Shown piece after piece: positions 15,756-24,308 of a stretch of 42,779 nucleotides of DNA. A model generated the notes under the pieces. It was not told the DNA's origin and ran no database searches. It worked only from the letters and a program-made list of their open reading frames with translations. The DNA lies in the NCBI GenBank assembly GCA_937873795.1, contig CALMWE010000257.1, forward strand, positions 1-42,779, written 5' to 3'. Both the position numbers and the translations under genes were made by a program. The stretch is from an uncultured Caryophanales bacterium (lineage in GTDB: Bacteria > Bacillota_I > Bacilli_A > RFN20 > CAG-826). The number at the start of each line of letters is the position of its first letter. Position 1 is the stretch's first letter.

Positions 15756-16673
15756 ATGGAAGCCACAATGAAAAAAACTTGGAAGCAATCCCGAATTGCA
15801 TCGCTTTTCGCAGTAGGTCTCATGTACTTCATTGCCATCTTCGGTGGGGTACTGACCTATGCTTTCTTGCCCGCCGGCATGTCGTTTTTGCTCAAAATCT
15901 TTTTAGCCGATGTCACCATGACCTTGGTTATCTTTTTTTTCTCGCTGATCACCAAGAACGCTTCGTGTTATGACGCCTATTGGAGTTTCATCCCACTCGT
16001 TTTAGTTATCGCCCACGTTTTGTTTCTGAAGGGAATCTCATGGGTGCATATCCCGTTTATCATTGCGATTACATTTTGGGGAACGCGGCTGACCCTCAAT
16101 TGGATCAAATCGTTCTACTCCTTTGACTACATCGATTGGCGTTACACCATGCTTCAAAAGTCCCATCCCAAGATTTGGCTTCTGACCAATTTCTTCGGCA
16201 TCCATATGATCCCGACCGTCGTCGTTTTCCTTGCAATGCTCCCTTATATTTATTTAATTGAAATTCCGGCCGCCTCTTTTTCTTGGTGGTCTTTGATCGG
16301 TTTGGCGGTCTCTATATTTGCCACAATTCTGCAACTAGTCAGCGACCGTCAAATGGCCGCCTTCCGGGCGAAACCCGAAAACAAAGGAAAATGCGTCAAC
16401 GTCGGTTTCTGGAAATACTCTCGTCACCCCAATTACTTCGGCGAATGTTTAATGTGGTTGGGCATTTATCTGATGGCGGTGCCGTATGCTTACGCTATCC
16501 GTCCTATATACGCGCTTTATTTGGCACTTGGAACGGTTGCCATGTTTGCCTTGTTCTTAGGCATTTCGATTCCCATGATGGAGAAACGGCAGAAGAACAA
16601 GATCGGTTACGAGGACTATTGCAAGCAAACCTCTGTTTTCCTCTTGGCTCCTCGCCGCAAGAAAAATGGCTAA
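15756..16673 (+). CDS. DUF1295 membrane protein (steroid 5-alpha-reductase-like)
   Basis: A 305-residue membrane protein with seven or more hydrophobic segments. The C-terminal block has the family pattern around RQMAAF, then GFWKYSRHPNYFGECLMWLG (about 213-232), shared by DUF1295, steroid reductase C-terminal domains and isoprenylcysteine methyltransferases. The RHPNYFGE stretch binds NADPH or a methyl donor in relatives. The true substrate is unknown; a lipid or isoprenoid acting at the membrane is likely. AAAGGA precedes the start. The gene starts four bases after the zinc-ribbon gene and overlaps the next gene by eight bases. Confidence 0.9.
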   Translation: MEATMKKTWKQSRIASLFAVGLMYFIAIFGGVLTYAFLPAGMSFLLKIFLADVTMTLVIFFFSLITKNASCYDAYWSFIPLVLVIAHVLFLKGISWVHIPFIIAITFWGTRLTLNWIKSFYSFDYIDWRYTMLQKSHPKIWLLTNFFGIHMIPTVVVFLAMLPYIYLIEIPAASFSWWSLIGLAVSIFATILQLVSDRQMAAFRAKPENKGKCVNVGFWKYSRHPNYFGECLMWLGIYLMAVPYAYAIRPIYALYLALGTVAMFALFLGISIPMMEKRQKNKIGYEDYCKQTSVFLLAPRRKKNG

Positions 16674-18009
16674 ACCTACCGATTCGATTGGCCAAATGAC
16701 GCCTTCCGAACGCGGCCATCTTTTTCCCATTATCTTAAGCGAAAGTTTGCCTATATGGCGAACCCTTTACCGCGAAGAAAAAAAGAAAATTATCAGCGCT
16801 ATCGGACAAGAAAACATTGAACGCATCCATCATATTGGAAGCACCTCGGTTCCCGGTCTTTTGGCGAAGCCGACGATTGATATTTTGCTTGAGATCCAAG
16901 GATCAACCGACTTAAAAAGACTCATCCTTCGTCTTGAAAACATTGGCTATATCTATGACCCAAAACCGATGAATCCGGCACCGGGAATGATGTTCATGAA
17001 AGGTTATACTCTTGAAGGTTTTTCGGGGCAGGCTTTTCATCTTCATGTTCGTTATCTAGGTGACTGGAATGAACTCTATTTTTGCCACTATCTTCGTAAG
17101 CATCCGGAAGTGGCTCAACGCTATGCTTTCGTTAAGCTTTCGCTCAAGGAACAGTTTGAGTTCGACCGGGATGCCTATACCGAGGGAAAAACGGCTTTTT
17201 GCAGGGAAATTACGGCTTTTGCACGCGACGAACTTGGCACTCGATATGCCATTCCAAAACGTAAATTGCAGGCCCGTCTTAAAAAAGCGGAAATCGATTA
17301 TCCTTCCCTCTTTTCAAAACGGGTGAATCGCCCTTGGGGGGTCATTTTCCTTGATCCCAATAACCCAACCTCCCATGATTCCAACCATGCGGTCATTACC
17401 CGTGGAAAAGCCTATCGTCGGATTCTTGACGAAATCATGGTCATTTTCGAAAAATACAAAATCAAACCGCGACTCTATGATGCCTTTCGCCCAGGTCAAT
17501 GGGAGGCCCTGGAACCGCTCTTGACCGAGCGAGGTTTCGCCATTAAAAAAAGAACCTGGTCCCTCATGATTCATCAGACTGGAAAAACCCATGAAGTATT
17601 AACAACGTTAACATTCAAACGGCAGAATTCTTTTGATGAAAACCTCTTTAAGCAACTTTTTGAAGAAAGCGAATGGCCCTATGCGATGCCCGTTCAAAGA
17701 GCCTGTTTTTCCTCTCCAAAGTTTTATAATTTCGTCGGTTATCTTGGTGAAGCACCGGTCGTCAACGCTTCCATTTTGAATTTGGGAAACGGCCTGTATC
17801 GAATCGACGATGTCGAAACAATGGAAGCTTATAGAAGCCATGGATATGCTCGTGAAATGATGGCATTTCTTGTTCGCTATTTTGAAGAGAACATTCGTGG
17901 AACGCTTTACCTTTGGGTAAGTAATCCTGTTGCACGAAGGATTTATGAAGAGTTTGGTTTTGCCGGTTCCGACGTTCTCCCTTCAGGTTCTTCTGCGTAT
18001 CGCAAATAA
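16666..18009 (+). CDS. GrpB-family nucleotidyltransferase-like protein fused to a GNAT acetyltransferase
   Basis: A 447-residue two-domain protein. Residues about 15-190 are a GrpB/UPF0157 domain, a minimal nucleotidyltransferase fold, with HHIGSTSVPGLLAKPTID at 55-72 carrying the GS motif and the D72 region of the metal site. Residues about 230-447 look like a GNAT N-acetyltransferase; the segment YRSHGYAREMMAFLVRYF (about 387-404) fits the acetyl-CoA pyrophosphate loop and helix, and NPVARRIYEEFGF is the typical final strand-helix. It overlaps the DUF1295 gene by eight bases. Both domains may act on the same small molecule, such as an aminoglycoside-like or nucleotide compound; this is inference. 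Confidence 0.85.
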   Translation: MAKPTDSIGQMTPSERGHLFPIILSESLPIWRTLYREEKKKIISAIGQENIERIHHIGSTSVPGLLAKPTIDILLEIQGSTDLKRLILRLENIGYIYDPKPMNPAPGMMFMKGYTLEGFSGQAFHLHVRYLGDWNELYFCHYLRKHPEVAQRYAFVKLSLKEQFEFDRDAYTEGKTAFCREITAFARDELGTRYAIPKRKLQARLKKAEIDYPSLFSKRVNRPWGVIFLDPNNPTSHDSNHAVITRGKAYRRILDEIMVIFEKYKIKPRLYDAFRPGQWEALEPLLTERGFAIKKRTWSLMIHQTGKTHEVLTTLTFKRQNSFDENLFKQLFEESEWPYAMPVQRACFSSPKFYNFVGYLGEAPVVNASILNLGNGLYRIDDVETMEAYRSHGYAREMMAFLVRYFEENIRGTLYLWVSNPVARRIYEEFGFAGSDVLPSGSSAYRK

Positions 18010-18121
18010 TTCACTTTCGATGGGAGTCATTTCTTTTTATATTCCCCAGCTCGACTCGTTTGTGACAAAATATCGTTAGTATGCTTTTTCATTATTCCAA
18101 AATGTTTGCGGAGGAAACATT

Positions 18122-18919
18122 ATGAACTTCTTTGAACTCTTCTTCGGCTACTTCAGCGACGGTCCCGGTGATCCTCCCAGCCAATATTGGGACGGTCTCG
18201 GTCAAGGGGCTTATGAAGATTGGCGCCACTTTGCCTGGATGGCAGCGGTTATTCTTCTTAGCGTCCTCGGTTACCAAATCGCCAAACGGAAACCTAAACT
18301 TGGAAAGATCCTTGTGATTTCGCTTTCCAGTGCTTTATTCATCACGCGTTTAGTCCATCAAACCTTCCGAGGTATTGCGGGTGTCGAAGTCCCTTGGTTT
18401 TCGGCATTTCCATGGCATATGTGCACGGTCTTAACGTTCCTTTTACCGATTGTGATTGTCTTTAACATCAGAGTATTGAAACAAGCGGTGTACGTACTTT
18501 CGATTATGGGTGGGATCATCACCGTGTTAGTCGGAGATTATTTCGTTGATTTATTTCTGCCATTTTCCGCGATGGAAGGCATCAGTGCGCATACGTTATT
18601 AGTGGTTCTCCCGATCATGGAAATCGGTCTTGGACATTTCAAACTGGATATCAAAAAATACTGGCACGTTCTTGCAGGCATGCTTGTTTTCATGGGTTGG
18701 GCCACATTGGCCAACGAGGTCGTGTTTAAAGGTTATGACACCAATTACATGTATTTACGCCACAACGGTCTTCCCGGAGACCTAGGCGGAGACAATTACT
18801 TCTTAATCTATATCGCCATTTTCATTGTTTTCTCGGCCTCCATCTATGGACTTCCGTTAGCCTATAAAAAACTATTTGCCAAGAAGAACACAATGTCAGC
18901 TGTTCATGCGGAGGGATAA
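18122..18919 (+). CDS. YwaF/TIGR02206-type integral membrane protein
   Basis: A 265-residue membrane protein with about seven helices. It shows the family pattern in which a helix carries a P-W-H-M-C motif (FPWHMCTVLTF, about 98-108), then conserved GG and D residues in the next helices (MGGIITVLVGDYFVD), and an HTLLVVLP stretch with an intramembrane His. The family is widespread in Bacillota and has no proven function. The start is preceded by GCGGAGGAAAC. The EFR1 ferredoxin gene begins two bases after its stop, so the pair is one operon. Confidence 0.82.
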   Translation: MNFFELFFGYFSDGPGDPPSQYWDGLGQGAYEDWRHFAWMAAVILLSVLGYQIAKRKPKLGKILVISLSSALFITRLVHQTFRGIAGVEVPWFSAFPWHMCTVLTFLLPIVIVFNIRVLKQAVYVLSIMGGIITVLVGDYFVDLFLPFSAMEGISAHTLLVVLPIMEIGLGHFKLDIKKYWHVLAGMLVFMGWATLANEVVFKGYDTNYMYLRHNGLPGDLGGDNYFLIYIAIFIVFSASIYGLPLAYKKLFAKKNTMSAVHAEG

Positions 18920-18921
18920 TC

Positions 18922-19689
18922 ATGATTCTCTATTTTTCCGGAACCAATAATTCCAAATATGTTGCCGAAGCCCTCGCCGAGCTTCTGGGTGACCGCGTTA
19001 CTTCCATCGGTTTGGCTCACAAAAAGAAAGAGACTACGTTTGCCTTAGGAGAAGGTGAAAGTCTTGGCATTGTTTGCCCTGTTCACGGATGGAATCTTCC
19101 CTACATCATGGACGTTTTCTTTAATGAACTGACCATCGACGGCTACAAAGGGAATTACATTTATGGCGTCTTTACCTGTGGCGCCAACGACGGTCTGGCC
19201 AGCAAAGATCTCAGCAAACTTCTGGACAAAAAAGGCATTAAGATGAATGCGTCGTTTGCCATCGAAATGCCCGACAACTACATTCCTTTTTATGATGTTC
19301 AACCTGTTGACGAACAGACCAAAATGCTCGAAGCCGCAACCCAATGGGTGCCTCAAATTGCCGAGCGGATCAAAGCCAAAGAAAATGTCATTCTTCATAC
19401 CAAGAAAAACCCACCCAAAATCTTCAGCAGCGTCGTCGGTAAATTGATGAAGATGGGCATGAAATATCCCAACGAATTCTTTGTCACGGACGCCTGCATC
19501 TCCTGTGGTTTGTGCGCCGCCAATTGTCCGATGTCGACCATCACCATGACGGATGGAAAACCCGTTTGGAAAGGCGAATGCACCAAGTGCCTCAAGTGTG
19601 TCCATTATTGCCCGGTCGCTGCCATTCAAATGAGCAAAAAGACTGCAAAACGCGGCCGTTATCACCACCCCCATTACCCATTACCTTAA
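18922..19689 (+). CDS. EFR1-family ferredoxin (flavodoxin-like domain plus two [4Fe-4S] clusters)
   Basis: A 255-residue electron carrier. Residues 1-160 form a flavodoxin-like domain opening with IILYFSGT-type phosphate-loop sequence (SGTNNSKYVAEAL), and the C-terminus is a bacterial 2[4Fe-4S] ferredoxin with C192, C195, C198, C202 and C220, C223, C226, C230. This is the EFR1 arrangement, in which flavin and clusters sit in one chain. It probably moves low-potential electrons to a partner reductase. The tight coupling to the YwaF-like membrane protein suggests a membrane-linked redox step, which is inference. The last residues (RGRYHHPHYPLP) are histidine-rich. Confidence 0.92.
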   Translation: MILYFSGTNNSKYVAEALAELLGDRVTSIGLAHKKKETTFALGEGESLGIVCPVHGWNLPYIMDVFFNELTIDGYKGNYIYGVFTCGANDGLASKDLSKLLDKKGIKMNASFAIEMPDNYIPFYDVQPVDEQTKMLEAATQWVPQIAERIKAKENVILHTKKNPPKIFSSVVGKLMKMGMKYPNEFFVTDACISCGLCAANCPMSTITMTDGKPVWKGECTKCLKCVHYCPVAAIQMSKKTAKRGRYHHPHYPLP

Positions 19690-19695
19690 GTGTTG

Positions 19696-19701
19696 TATAA
19701 T
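19696..19701 (+). promoter_or_regulatory. -10 box before the LURP-one-related pair
   Basis: A perfect TATAAT seven bases after the ferredoxin gene stop codon; no clear -35 box. Confidence 0.45.
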
Positions 19702-19721
19702 AAAAATCAGAGGTGAACGCT

Positions 19722-20210
19722 ATGCAACTGAAATTCAGGCAACGCGTCTTTTCGTGGTTTGATACGTACGACATTACCGATGGCATTGGAGCAACCGTCT
19801 TCAGCGCCAAAGGCAAATTCTCGCTCTGGGGCCATAAACTGATCATCCTCGACAACAACGGCCAAGAAATTGGCATGCTGAAAGAATGCATGATGCGCAT
19901 TCGTCCGCAATTCAAAGTCATTATCAACGGAACGCTGCAAGGCAAAATCATTAAACGGATTTCGCTGTTCCGTCCGAAATTCAAATTCACTTTCAACCCA
20001 TGGGAAGTCAAAGGCAATCTCTTCGCGTTTGACTACCAGATCGTCGATGGCCAACAGCTGGTGGCCACGGTCTCCAAAGAACTTTTCCATCTCTCAGATA
20101 CGTACACCATCGATGTGGTGGATCCCAAAGATGCTTTGTTATCTTTGATGGTGGTTCTCGGCATCGATATTGCCAAAGAGCGTAAAGCTCGTCGGCGTTC
20201 GAATCATTAA
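19722..20210 (+). CDS. LURP-one-related (LOR) family protein, copy 1
   Basis: A 162-residue protein beginning MQLKFRQRVFSWFDTYDI, with alternating beta strands such as DNNGQEIGMLKE and KFKFTFNPWEVKG. This fits the LOR/YxjI family (tubby-like beta-barrel with a central helix). I use the ATG at 19722 because AGAGGTG precedes it. The C-terminal helix region (DPKDALLSLMVVLGIDIAKERK) is also kept in the next gene. Function is unknown; the fold is related to phospholipid-scramblase and tubby proteins that bind membranes. A second copy starts 28 bases later. Confidence 0.82.
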   Translation: MQLKFRQRVFSWFDTYDITDGIGATVFSAKGKFSLWGHKLIILDNNGQEIGMLKECMMRIRPQFKVIINGTLQGKIIKRISLFRPKFKFTFNPWEVKGNLFAFDYQIVDGQQLVATVSKELFHLSDTYTIDVVDPKDALLSLMVVLGIDIAKERKARRRSNH

Positions 20211-20238
20211 CTAATTATTTCCCGTCGAAAGGATTTCT

Positions 20239-20709
20239 ATGAAACTGTGCATTCGACAACGTGTTTTTTCTTGGCTCGATACCTATGACGTCACCTCTGA
20301 AGAAGGGGTGACTTTCTTTACGATCCGTGGGGAATTTGCCGTGTTTTATCATCGCCTTCATGTCATCAACAATTACGGCCAAGAAGTAGCCACGCTTGAA
20401 GAACGGGTTTTCACCTTTCGAAAACATTATTACATTGACATTCCCGGACAACAATCAGGAGACTTGGTTAAAGAATGGACTTTTGTACAGCCACGTTACT
20501 TTCTTGATTTTTTGCCCTGGACCATCGAGGGAGATATCTTCGGATGGGATTACGTCATCCGTAACGGTGACACCGAAGTGGCAAGCATCTCCAAACAGTT
20601 ATTCACATGGGGCGACACCTATGTCATTGACGTTGCCAACCCTAAAGATGCCCTCTTATGTCTCTTGATTGCGGTAGGCATCGACATAACGAGAGAAAGT
20701 CGTAATTAG
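20239..20709 (+). CDS. LURP-one-related (LOR) family protein, copy 2
   Basis: A 156-residue paralogue of the upstream gene, with matching landmarks: IRQRVFSWLDTYDVTSEEG at the start, NNYGQEVATLEERVF, DFLPWTIEGDIFGWDY, WGDTYVIDVANPKDALL and GIDITRES at the end. The two differ enough in sequence to be an old tandem duplication. GAAAGGA precedes the start. The pair shares a transcript that ends at a bidirectional terminator facing the flavodoxin gene. Function is unknown. Confidence 0.82.
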   Translation: MKLCIRQRVFSWLDTYDVTSEEGVTFFTIRGEFAVFYHRLHVINNYGQEVATLEERVFTFRKHYYIDIPGQQSGDLVKEWTFVQPRYFLDFLPWTIEGDIFGWDYVIRNGDTEVASISKQLFTWGDTYVIDVANPKDALLCLLIAVGIDITRESRN

Positions 20710-20716
20710 TAGCCAT

Positions 20717-20759
20717 AAAAAAACCGATTCCGGAATTCCAAGAATCGGTTTTCTTTTTC
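20717..20759. terminator. Bidirectional terminator between LOR pair and flavodoxin operon
   Basis: AAAACCGATTC (20720-20730) pairs with GAATCGGTTTT (20742-20752), with an A run on the left and a T run on the right, serving the two convergent transcripts. Confidence 0.93.
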
Positions 20760-21232
20760 TATTTGGAAAGTATTTTTTCGGCCCAAGCTTGAACGAGCGT
20801 TTGGGTATCGTCTTTGAGCGGTCCTGCTTGCTCTTTGACATAGAAATTGCCGGGTTCGCAAACGATTTGAGCATGTGCTTTCTTAAAAGCCTTCATGAAA
20901 AAGTCGTTGGCATAGCCGAAGTGCTTGGCCATGAAGGTCAAAAATTTGTTGTTGACTTCAACCACGTCCATGCGGGTGTCGAAACAAGCGACTTTCTTAT
21001 CTTTCAATAGACCCTTAAACGCGCGGACAAAGGATTGCATGTTTGGCGTGGGACGGAAGGCTCGGGTGGGGGAGCCGAAAATGATCATGTCCGCTGAAGG
21101 AAAATTGTTCTCGGTGACTTGAGCAATCGAGACCATTTCAACCGCTTCGCCTTTTTGGGTGAGTGCTTCTTTGAGCATGCCGGCGACTTTACCCGTATTT
21201 CCGAATACCGTATCAAAGATAATGAGAATCAT
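20759..21232 (-). CDS. Flavodoxin-domain protein
   Basis: A 157-residue FMN-binding electron carrier. The phosphate-binding loop is DTVFGNTGKVAG near residues 7-18, followed by a GSPTRAFRPTP segment that corresponds to the flavin-stacking 60s loop, and a CFDTRMD segment in the 90s region. The start at 21232 follows GGAGC; the longer reading upstream lacks a site. It is the last gene of a minus-strand run and starts 19 bases after the ABC-2 permease stop. It could serve as a low-potential carrier under iron limitation or act as a protoporphyrinogen-oxidase-like or reductive partner; the sequence does not decide. Confidence 0.87.
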   Translation of the reverse strand: MILIIFDTVFGNTGKVAGMLKEALTQKGEAVEMVSIAQVTENNFPSADMIIFGSPTRAFRPTPNMQSFVRAFKGLLKDKKVACFDTRMDVVEVNNKFLTFMAKHFGYANDFFMKAFKKAHAQIVCEPGNFYVKEQAGPLKDDTQTLVQAWAEKILSK

Positions 21233-21251
21233 AAATTGCTCCTTTTCTGTT

Positions 21252-22043
21252 TTAACTGCCAGCGGATTCATACCGCTTGAGACCGAGTTTAAAAAGCAAA
21301 TAGCCCAAACCGACCAGGAAGCTGACGACCAAACCAATTATTCCCGTCAAAACCCAAATACTTTTGCCTTCATAGAGGTAAGAAACGGGATAGTACATGA
21401 CAAGGGAGAAGGGAATAATCGCGACCAAAATAACTTTAACGATGTCGTGGAAGATTTCCAAGGGATACTTGGTGAAGTTGCTGAGTTCATAGATGCCCGA
21501 CATCAAGGAGATGCTCCGTTTCATCCAAAACGCCAACGAGGCGGTGATGAGTTTAATGCCAAAGAAAAGGAAGATGGCAAAGAAGCCACAAAGGACTAGG
21601 GGCATAACATTATTGAATGTCCAAACGATGTTTTGTTTGGGTCCGTAAATCGCCAAGAAGATAATGCCTAAAATCAATTCGCCAAAGCCTTCATATTGGA
21701 ATTCCCTGGCCACGATTTGGAACAAAGGATTCAGCGGGCGTGTCAGAATGGGGTCGAGATCGCCTTTGGTCACCATCCAGTTGCCTAGACTCCACAAGTT
21801 ATCACTCAGGATGTGGTCGATGGCTTTAGGGACTAAACAGAAACCATACAAGAAGACCATCTTTTCAATCGTCCAGACCCCTAACGCTGGAATCGCGGTG
21901 ATGGTGAGATAAAGTGTGAAAAACGCTGCGGTATTGCTGGCAATAAAGCCAAAACTGCCGATAATCGCATCCATTCGGTAGGCCAATTTAGATTTGATGG
22001 CCATAGCGAGGTATTTAGGATAGATTTTTAAATATTTGAGCAT
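21252..22043 (-). CDS. ABC-2 type permease (DUF990-like), second subunit
   Basis: A 263-residue membrane protein beginning MLKYLKIYPKYLAMAIKSKLAYRM-like (basic, then a tyrosine-rich amphipathic opening), with about six helices. The region around GNWMVTKGDLDPILTRPLN (about 105-123) is typical of this permease family, in which a cytoplasmic loop contacts the ATPase. The start follows GGGAGGA. The stop of the preceding permease gene lies two bases upstream. With the ATPase and the other permease it forms a three-gene exporter; the cargo is unknown. Confidence 0.9.
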   Translation of the reverse strand: MLKYLKIYPKYLAMAIKSKLAYRMDAIIGSFGFIASNTAAFFTLYLTITAIPALGVWTIEKMVFLYGFCLVPKAIDHILSDNLWSLGNWMVTKGDLDPILTRPLNPLFQIVAREFQYEGFGELILGIIFLAIYGPKQNIVWTFNNVMPLVLCGFFAIFLFFGIKLITASLAFWMKRSISLMSGIYELSNFTKYPLEIFHDIVKVILVAIIPFSLVMYYPVSYLYEGKSIWVLTGIIGLVVSFLVGLGYLLFKLGLKRYESAGS

Positions 22044-22045
22044 AA

Positions 22046-22870
22046 CTATCCTCCCACGCTGATGACGCGCTTGACGGTGCGTCCAAACGTCGCATACGAA
22101 AGTAAACCGAGGAAAACGACCCACACGCATTGCCACGCGATCTTGATGAGCGCCTCTTCAAAACTATACATACCCAAGGCAATGAAGGCCGGGGTTTGAA
22201 GCATCGATGAAAAGGGTAAGAATTTAAAGACCGTTTGAAACCCTTGAGGGAAGAAGGATAACGGAATCATTCCGCCCGATAAAAAAGACATCACCGCGTC
22301 TTTAACCAACATCACTCCGAAAAGGGCACCTGTGAAAAAAGCCACTTGCCCGATGATGAAATCAAAACTGTCGATGATGAGCATCGATAAGAAACTGGAA
22401 ACAAGGAATAAGAGGATGTTGTACCACGCGGGGAAAGCTACTCCGAATGCAAAGTGAAGAATCAATTGTGCGGGAACATAAAGCGGAAAGAAGAACAAGA
22501 TGAATGAACCGATGTATTGTCCGATGGAGGAGTACATTTGGGTTCTGCGGTAATTGATCGGTTTGCTGAGGCGATTGGCAATCGTTCCTTCGCGGATGTC
22601 GCTGCCTACGTTATAAAAGGAACTGGAACTGTTGACCAAGTGGCCGATGATCCGGGCGCTGACGACATACGCGAGCATGCCGGTGCTGGTAAACCCGTTG
22701 ATCGTCGCCGTGGGGGAATTGGCAAAGACGGCAATCCAAAGGAAACAATAGATGACAAGGGCCACGATATCGCCGACGAGCCAGCCGAAAATCGAGAACT
22801 TATAAACGAACGTTCCCAAGACACCGGCTTTGATAAATCCCGTATAGCGGTTAGTAGGCCTTTTTCTCAT
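22046..22870 (-). CDS. ABC-2 type permease, first subunit
   Basis: A 274-residue membrane protein with about six helices. The start at ATG 22870 (MRKRPTNRYTGFIKAGV) lies within the end of the ATPase gene, overlapping by 20 bases, so the two are translationally coupled; the ribosome site is weak, as expected for coupled starts. The segment DIREGTIANRLSKPINYR (about 100-117) parallels the loop seen in the second permease and marks the two as paralogues. It makes the membrane channel together with that subunit. Confidence 0.9.
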   Translation of the reverse strand: MRKRPTNRYTGFIKAGVLGTFVYKFSIFGWLVGDIVALVIYCFLWIAVFANSPTATINGFTSTGMLAYVVSARIIGHLVNSSSSFYNVGSDIREGTIANRLSKPINYRRTQMYSSIGQYIGSFILFFFPLYVPAQLILHFAFGVAFPAWYNILLFLVSSFLSMLIIDSFDFIIGQVAFFTGALFGVMLVKDAVMSFLSGGMIPLSFFPQGFQTVFKFLPFSSMLQTPAFIALGMYSFEEALIKIAWQCVWVVFLGLLSYATFGRTVKRVISVGG

Positions 22871-23846
22871 AAATGACTTTGACAACCTTTTCAATCGAGT
22901 TTTCTTTGATCTTGACGTCGATGACTTCGCAATGATTGAAAACATAACGAAGGACATCTTTGGTTTGAACTTTATCGGCATCAAACGTAATGCTGAGGTA
23001 GTGGTCGATGACTTCAAATTGAAGTTGACCCGCAAATTTCTTGTTGAATTCCTCTAAGTCCATCCGGTCTTTGGCCGAGACGAACACTTGGCGGGTATCG
23101 CCAAAACGGTTCTTGACGTCTTGAAGCGGTCCGTCGAAAAGAATCTTGCCTTCATCGATGATGATGATCCGTTCACACAAATTGGCGATATCGTTCATAT
23201 CGTGCGTCGTCAAGATAATGGTCGTTTGATATTGCGCATGGATTTGTTTAATCGCAGCGATGATTTTTTCTTTGACTAAAACATCCAACCCGATGGTGGG
23301 TTCATCAAGGAACATGATATCGGGGTTATGCAAAAAGGCCGCGGCTAAATCAGCTCGCATGCGTTGGCCTAAGGAAAGCGTCCGAACCGGCGAATCCATG
23401 AACTTATCCAGTTCCAAAATGGATTTCAGATTCGTCAATCGTTCGTTATAGTCTTTTTCGGGAATTTCATAAATGGATTGAAGCAATTTAAAAGATTCGA
23501 CGAGCGGGAGGTCCCACCAGAGCTGTGTCCGTTGGCCAAAGACGACGCCGATATGTTTAAGAACTTTATTCCGGTACTTGCCTTTATAAGGTTCCATGCC
23601 ATCGATGAGAATTTTGCCTTCGGTCGGTGTCAAAATGCCGCACATCATCTTGATGGTCGTGCTCTTGCCGGCGCCGTTAGCCCCGATATACCCGACGATT
23701 TCACCTTTTCCAATTGAAAAATTGACATCGTTGACAGCAACGATTTTTTCTTTTCTGGTGGAGAAAAGGGTCTTGGCCATGCCCGATAGCCCTTGTTTTC
23801 GGATCGGCCGATAAAAGACTTTGGTGACGTGTTGCGCTTCAATCAT
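22851..23846 (-). CDS. ABC transporter ATP-binding protein of the ABC-2 exporter
   Basis: A 331-residue ATPase that drives the two downstream permeases. Walker A GANGAGKST is at 55-63, signature LSLGQ at 157-161, Walker B IMFLDEP at 177-183, and a switch His in TTHDM. The VFGQRTQLWWDLP segment (about 102-114) is diagnostic for the subfamily paired with DUF990-type permeases. A C-terminal extension of about 100 residues follows the ATPase core. The start follows GAGGAATT; in-frame upstream codons lack a site. It heads the minus-strand operon and is read from a promoter at 23871-23898. Confidence 0.95.
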   Translation of the reverse strand: MIEAQHVTKVFYRPIRKQGLSGMAKTLFSTRKEKIVAVNDVNFSIGKGEIVGYIGANGAGKSTTIKMMCGILTPTEGKILIDGMEPYKGKYRNKVLKHIGVVFGQRTQLWWDLPLVESFKLLQSIYEIPEKDYNERLTNLKSILELDKFMDSPVRTLSLGQRMRADLAAAFLHNPDIMFLDEPTIGLDVLVKEKIIAAIKQIHAQYQTTIILTTHDMNDIANLCERIIIIDEGKILFDGPLQDVKNRFGDTRQVFVSAKDRMDLEEFNKKFAGQLQFEVIDHYLSITFDADKVQTKDVLRYVFNHCEVIDVKIKENSIEKVVKVIYEKKAY

Positions 23847-23870
23847 AGAGAATTCCTCATTCCATGTTTT

Positions 23871-23898
23871 ATTGTAGCCCATCCCTTTGCTTAAGCAA
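23871..23898 (-). promoter_or_regulatory. Promoter of the ABC-2/flavodoxin operon
   Basis: On the minus strand, TTGCTT (23898-23893), a 16-base spacer and TACAAT (23876-23871), 24 bases before the ATPase start. Confidence 0.65.
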
Positions 23899-23916
23899 AA
23901 TAAAAAAAGGTGACAG

Positions 23917-23944
23917 TTGAAATTTATAAAGATGGGACTATAAT
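23917..23944 (+). promoter_or_regulatory. Promoter of the PII-like/antiporter operon
   Basis: TTGAAA (23917-23922), a 16-base spacer and a perfect TATAAT (23939-23944). It lies back to back with the divergent promoter of the ABC-2 operon. Confidence 0.75.
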
Positions 23945-23972
23945 GACTACGTTATCAAAAAGGAAGGTTCTT

Positions 23973-24305
23973 ATGAAACAACTCTTATTTGTCATTCTCC
24001 AAAACACTGACTCCGCGCACCTTCTGTTCAAGGAACTCCATGCGCGAGGCTATAACGGGACGACCGCTTCGACCAGCTCGATTTCGCGGACCTTACTCGA
24101 AGATCCGAACTTTGAACCGATCATCGGCAATCTCCGTCAGGTCGTCAACTCCGGCTTCGAAACCAACATCTCGCTTTACATTATTTTAGAGGAATCGCGG
24201 CTTGAAGAAGTTCAAAATCTCATCCGCAAATTCACGGATAATTTCCAAGGCACCCACGGCGGTATGGCCGTCATCCCTTTAATTAAATTCGAAGGAAGTT
24301 TCTAA
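23973..24305 (+). CDS. Small PII/CutA-like protein, putative regulator of the antiporter
   Basis: A 110-residue protein. The apparent order is strand (KQLLFVIL), helix (AHLLFKELHARGY), strand (GTTAST), strand (ETNISLYIIL), helix (RLEEVQNLIRKFT) and strand (GGMAVIPLIKF). This is the beta-alpha-beta-beta-alpha-beta ferredoxin-like layout of PII-like trimers, which bind nucleotides and control neighbouring transporters. Sequence identity to named PII families is not obvious to me, so the assignment rests on pattern and context. The start at 23973 follows AAGGAAGG. The CPA2 antiporter gene begins three bases after its stop, the usual arrangement for a PII-like sensor with its transporter. Confidence 0.6.
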   Translation: MKQLLFVILQNTDSAHLLFKELHARGYNGTTASTSSISRTLLEDPNFEPIIGNLRQVVNSGFETNISLYIILEESRLEEVQNLIRKFTDNFQGTHGGMAVIPLIKFEGSF

Positions 24306-24308
24306 ATC

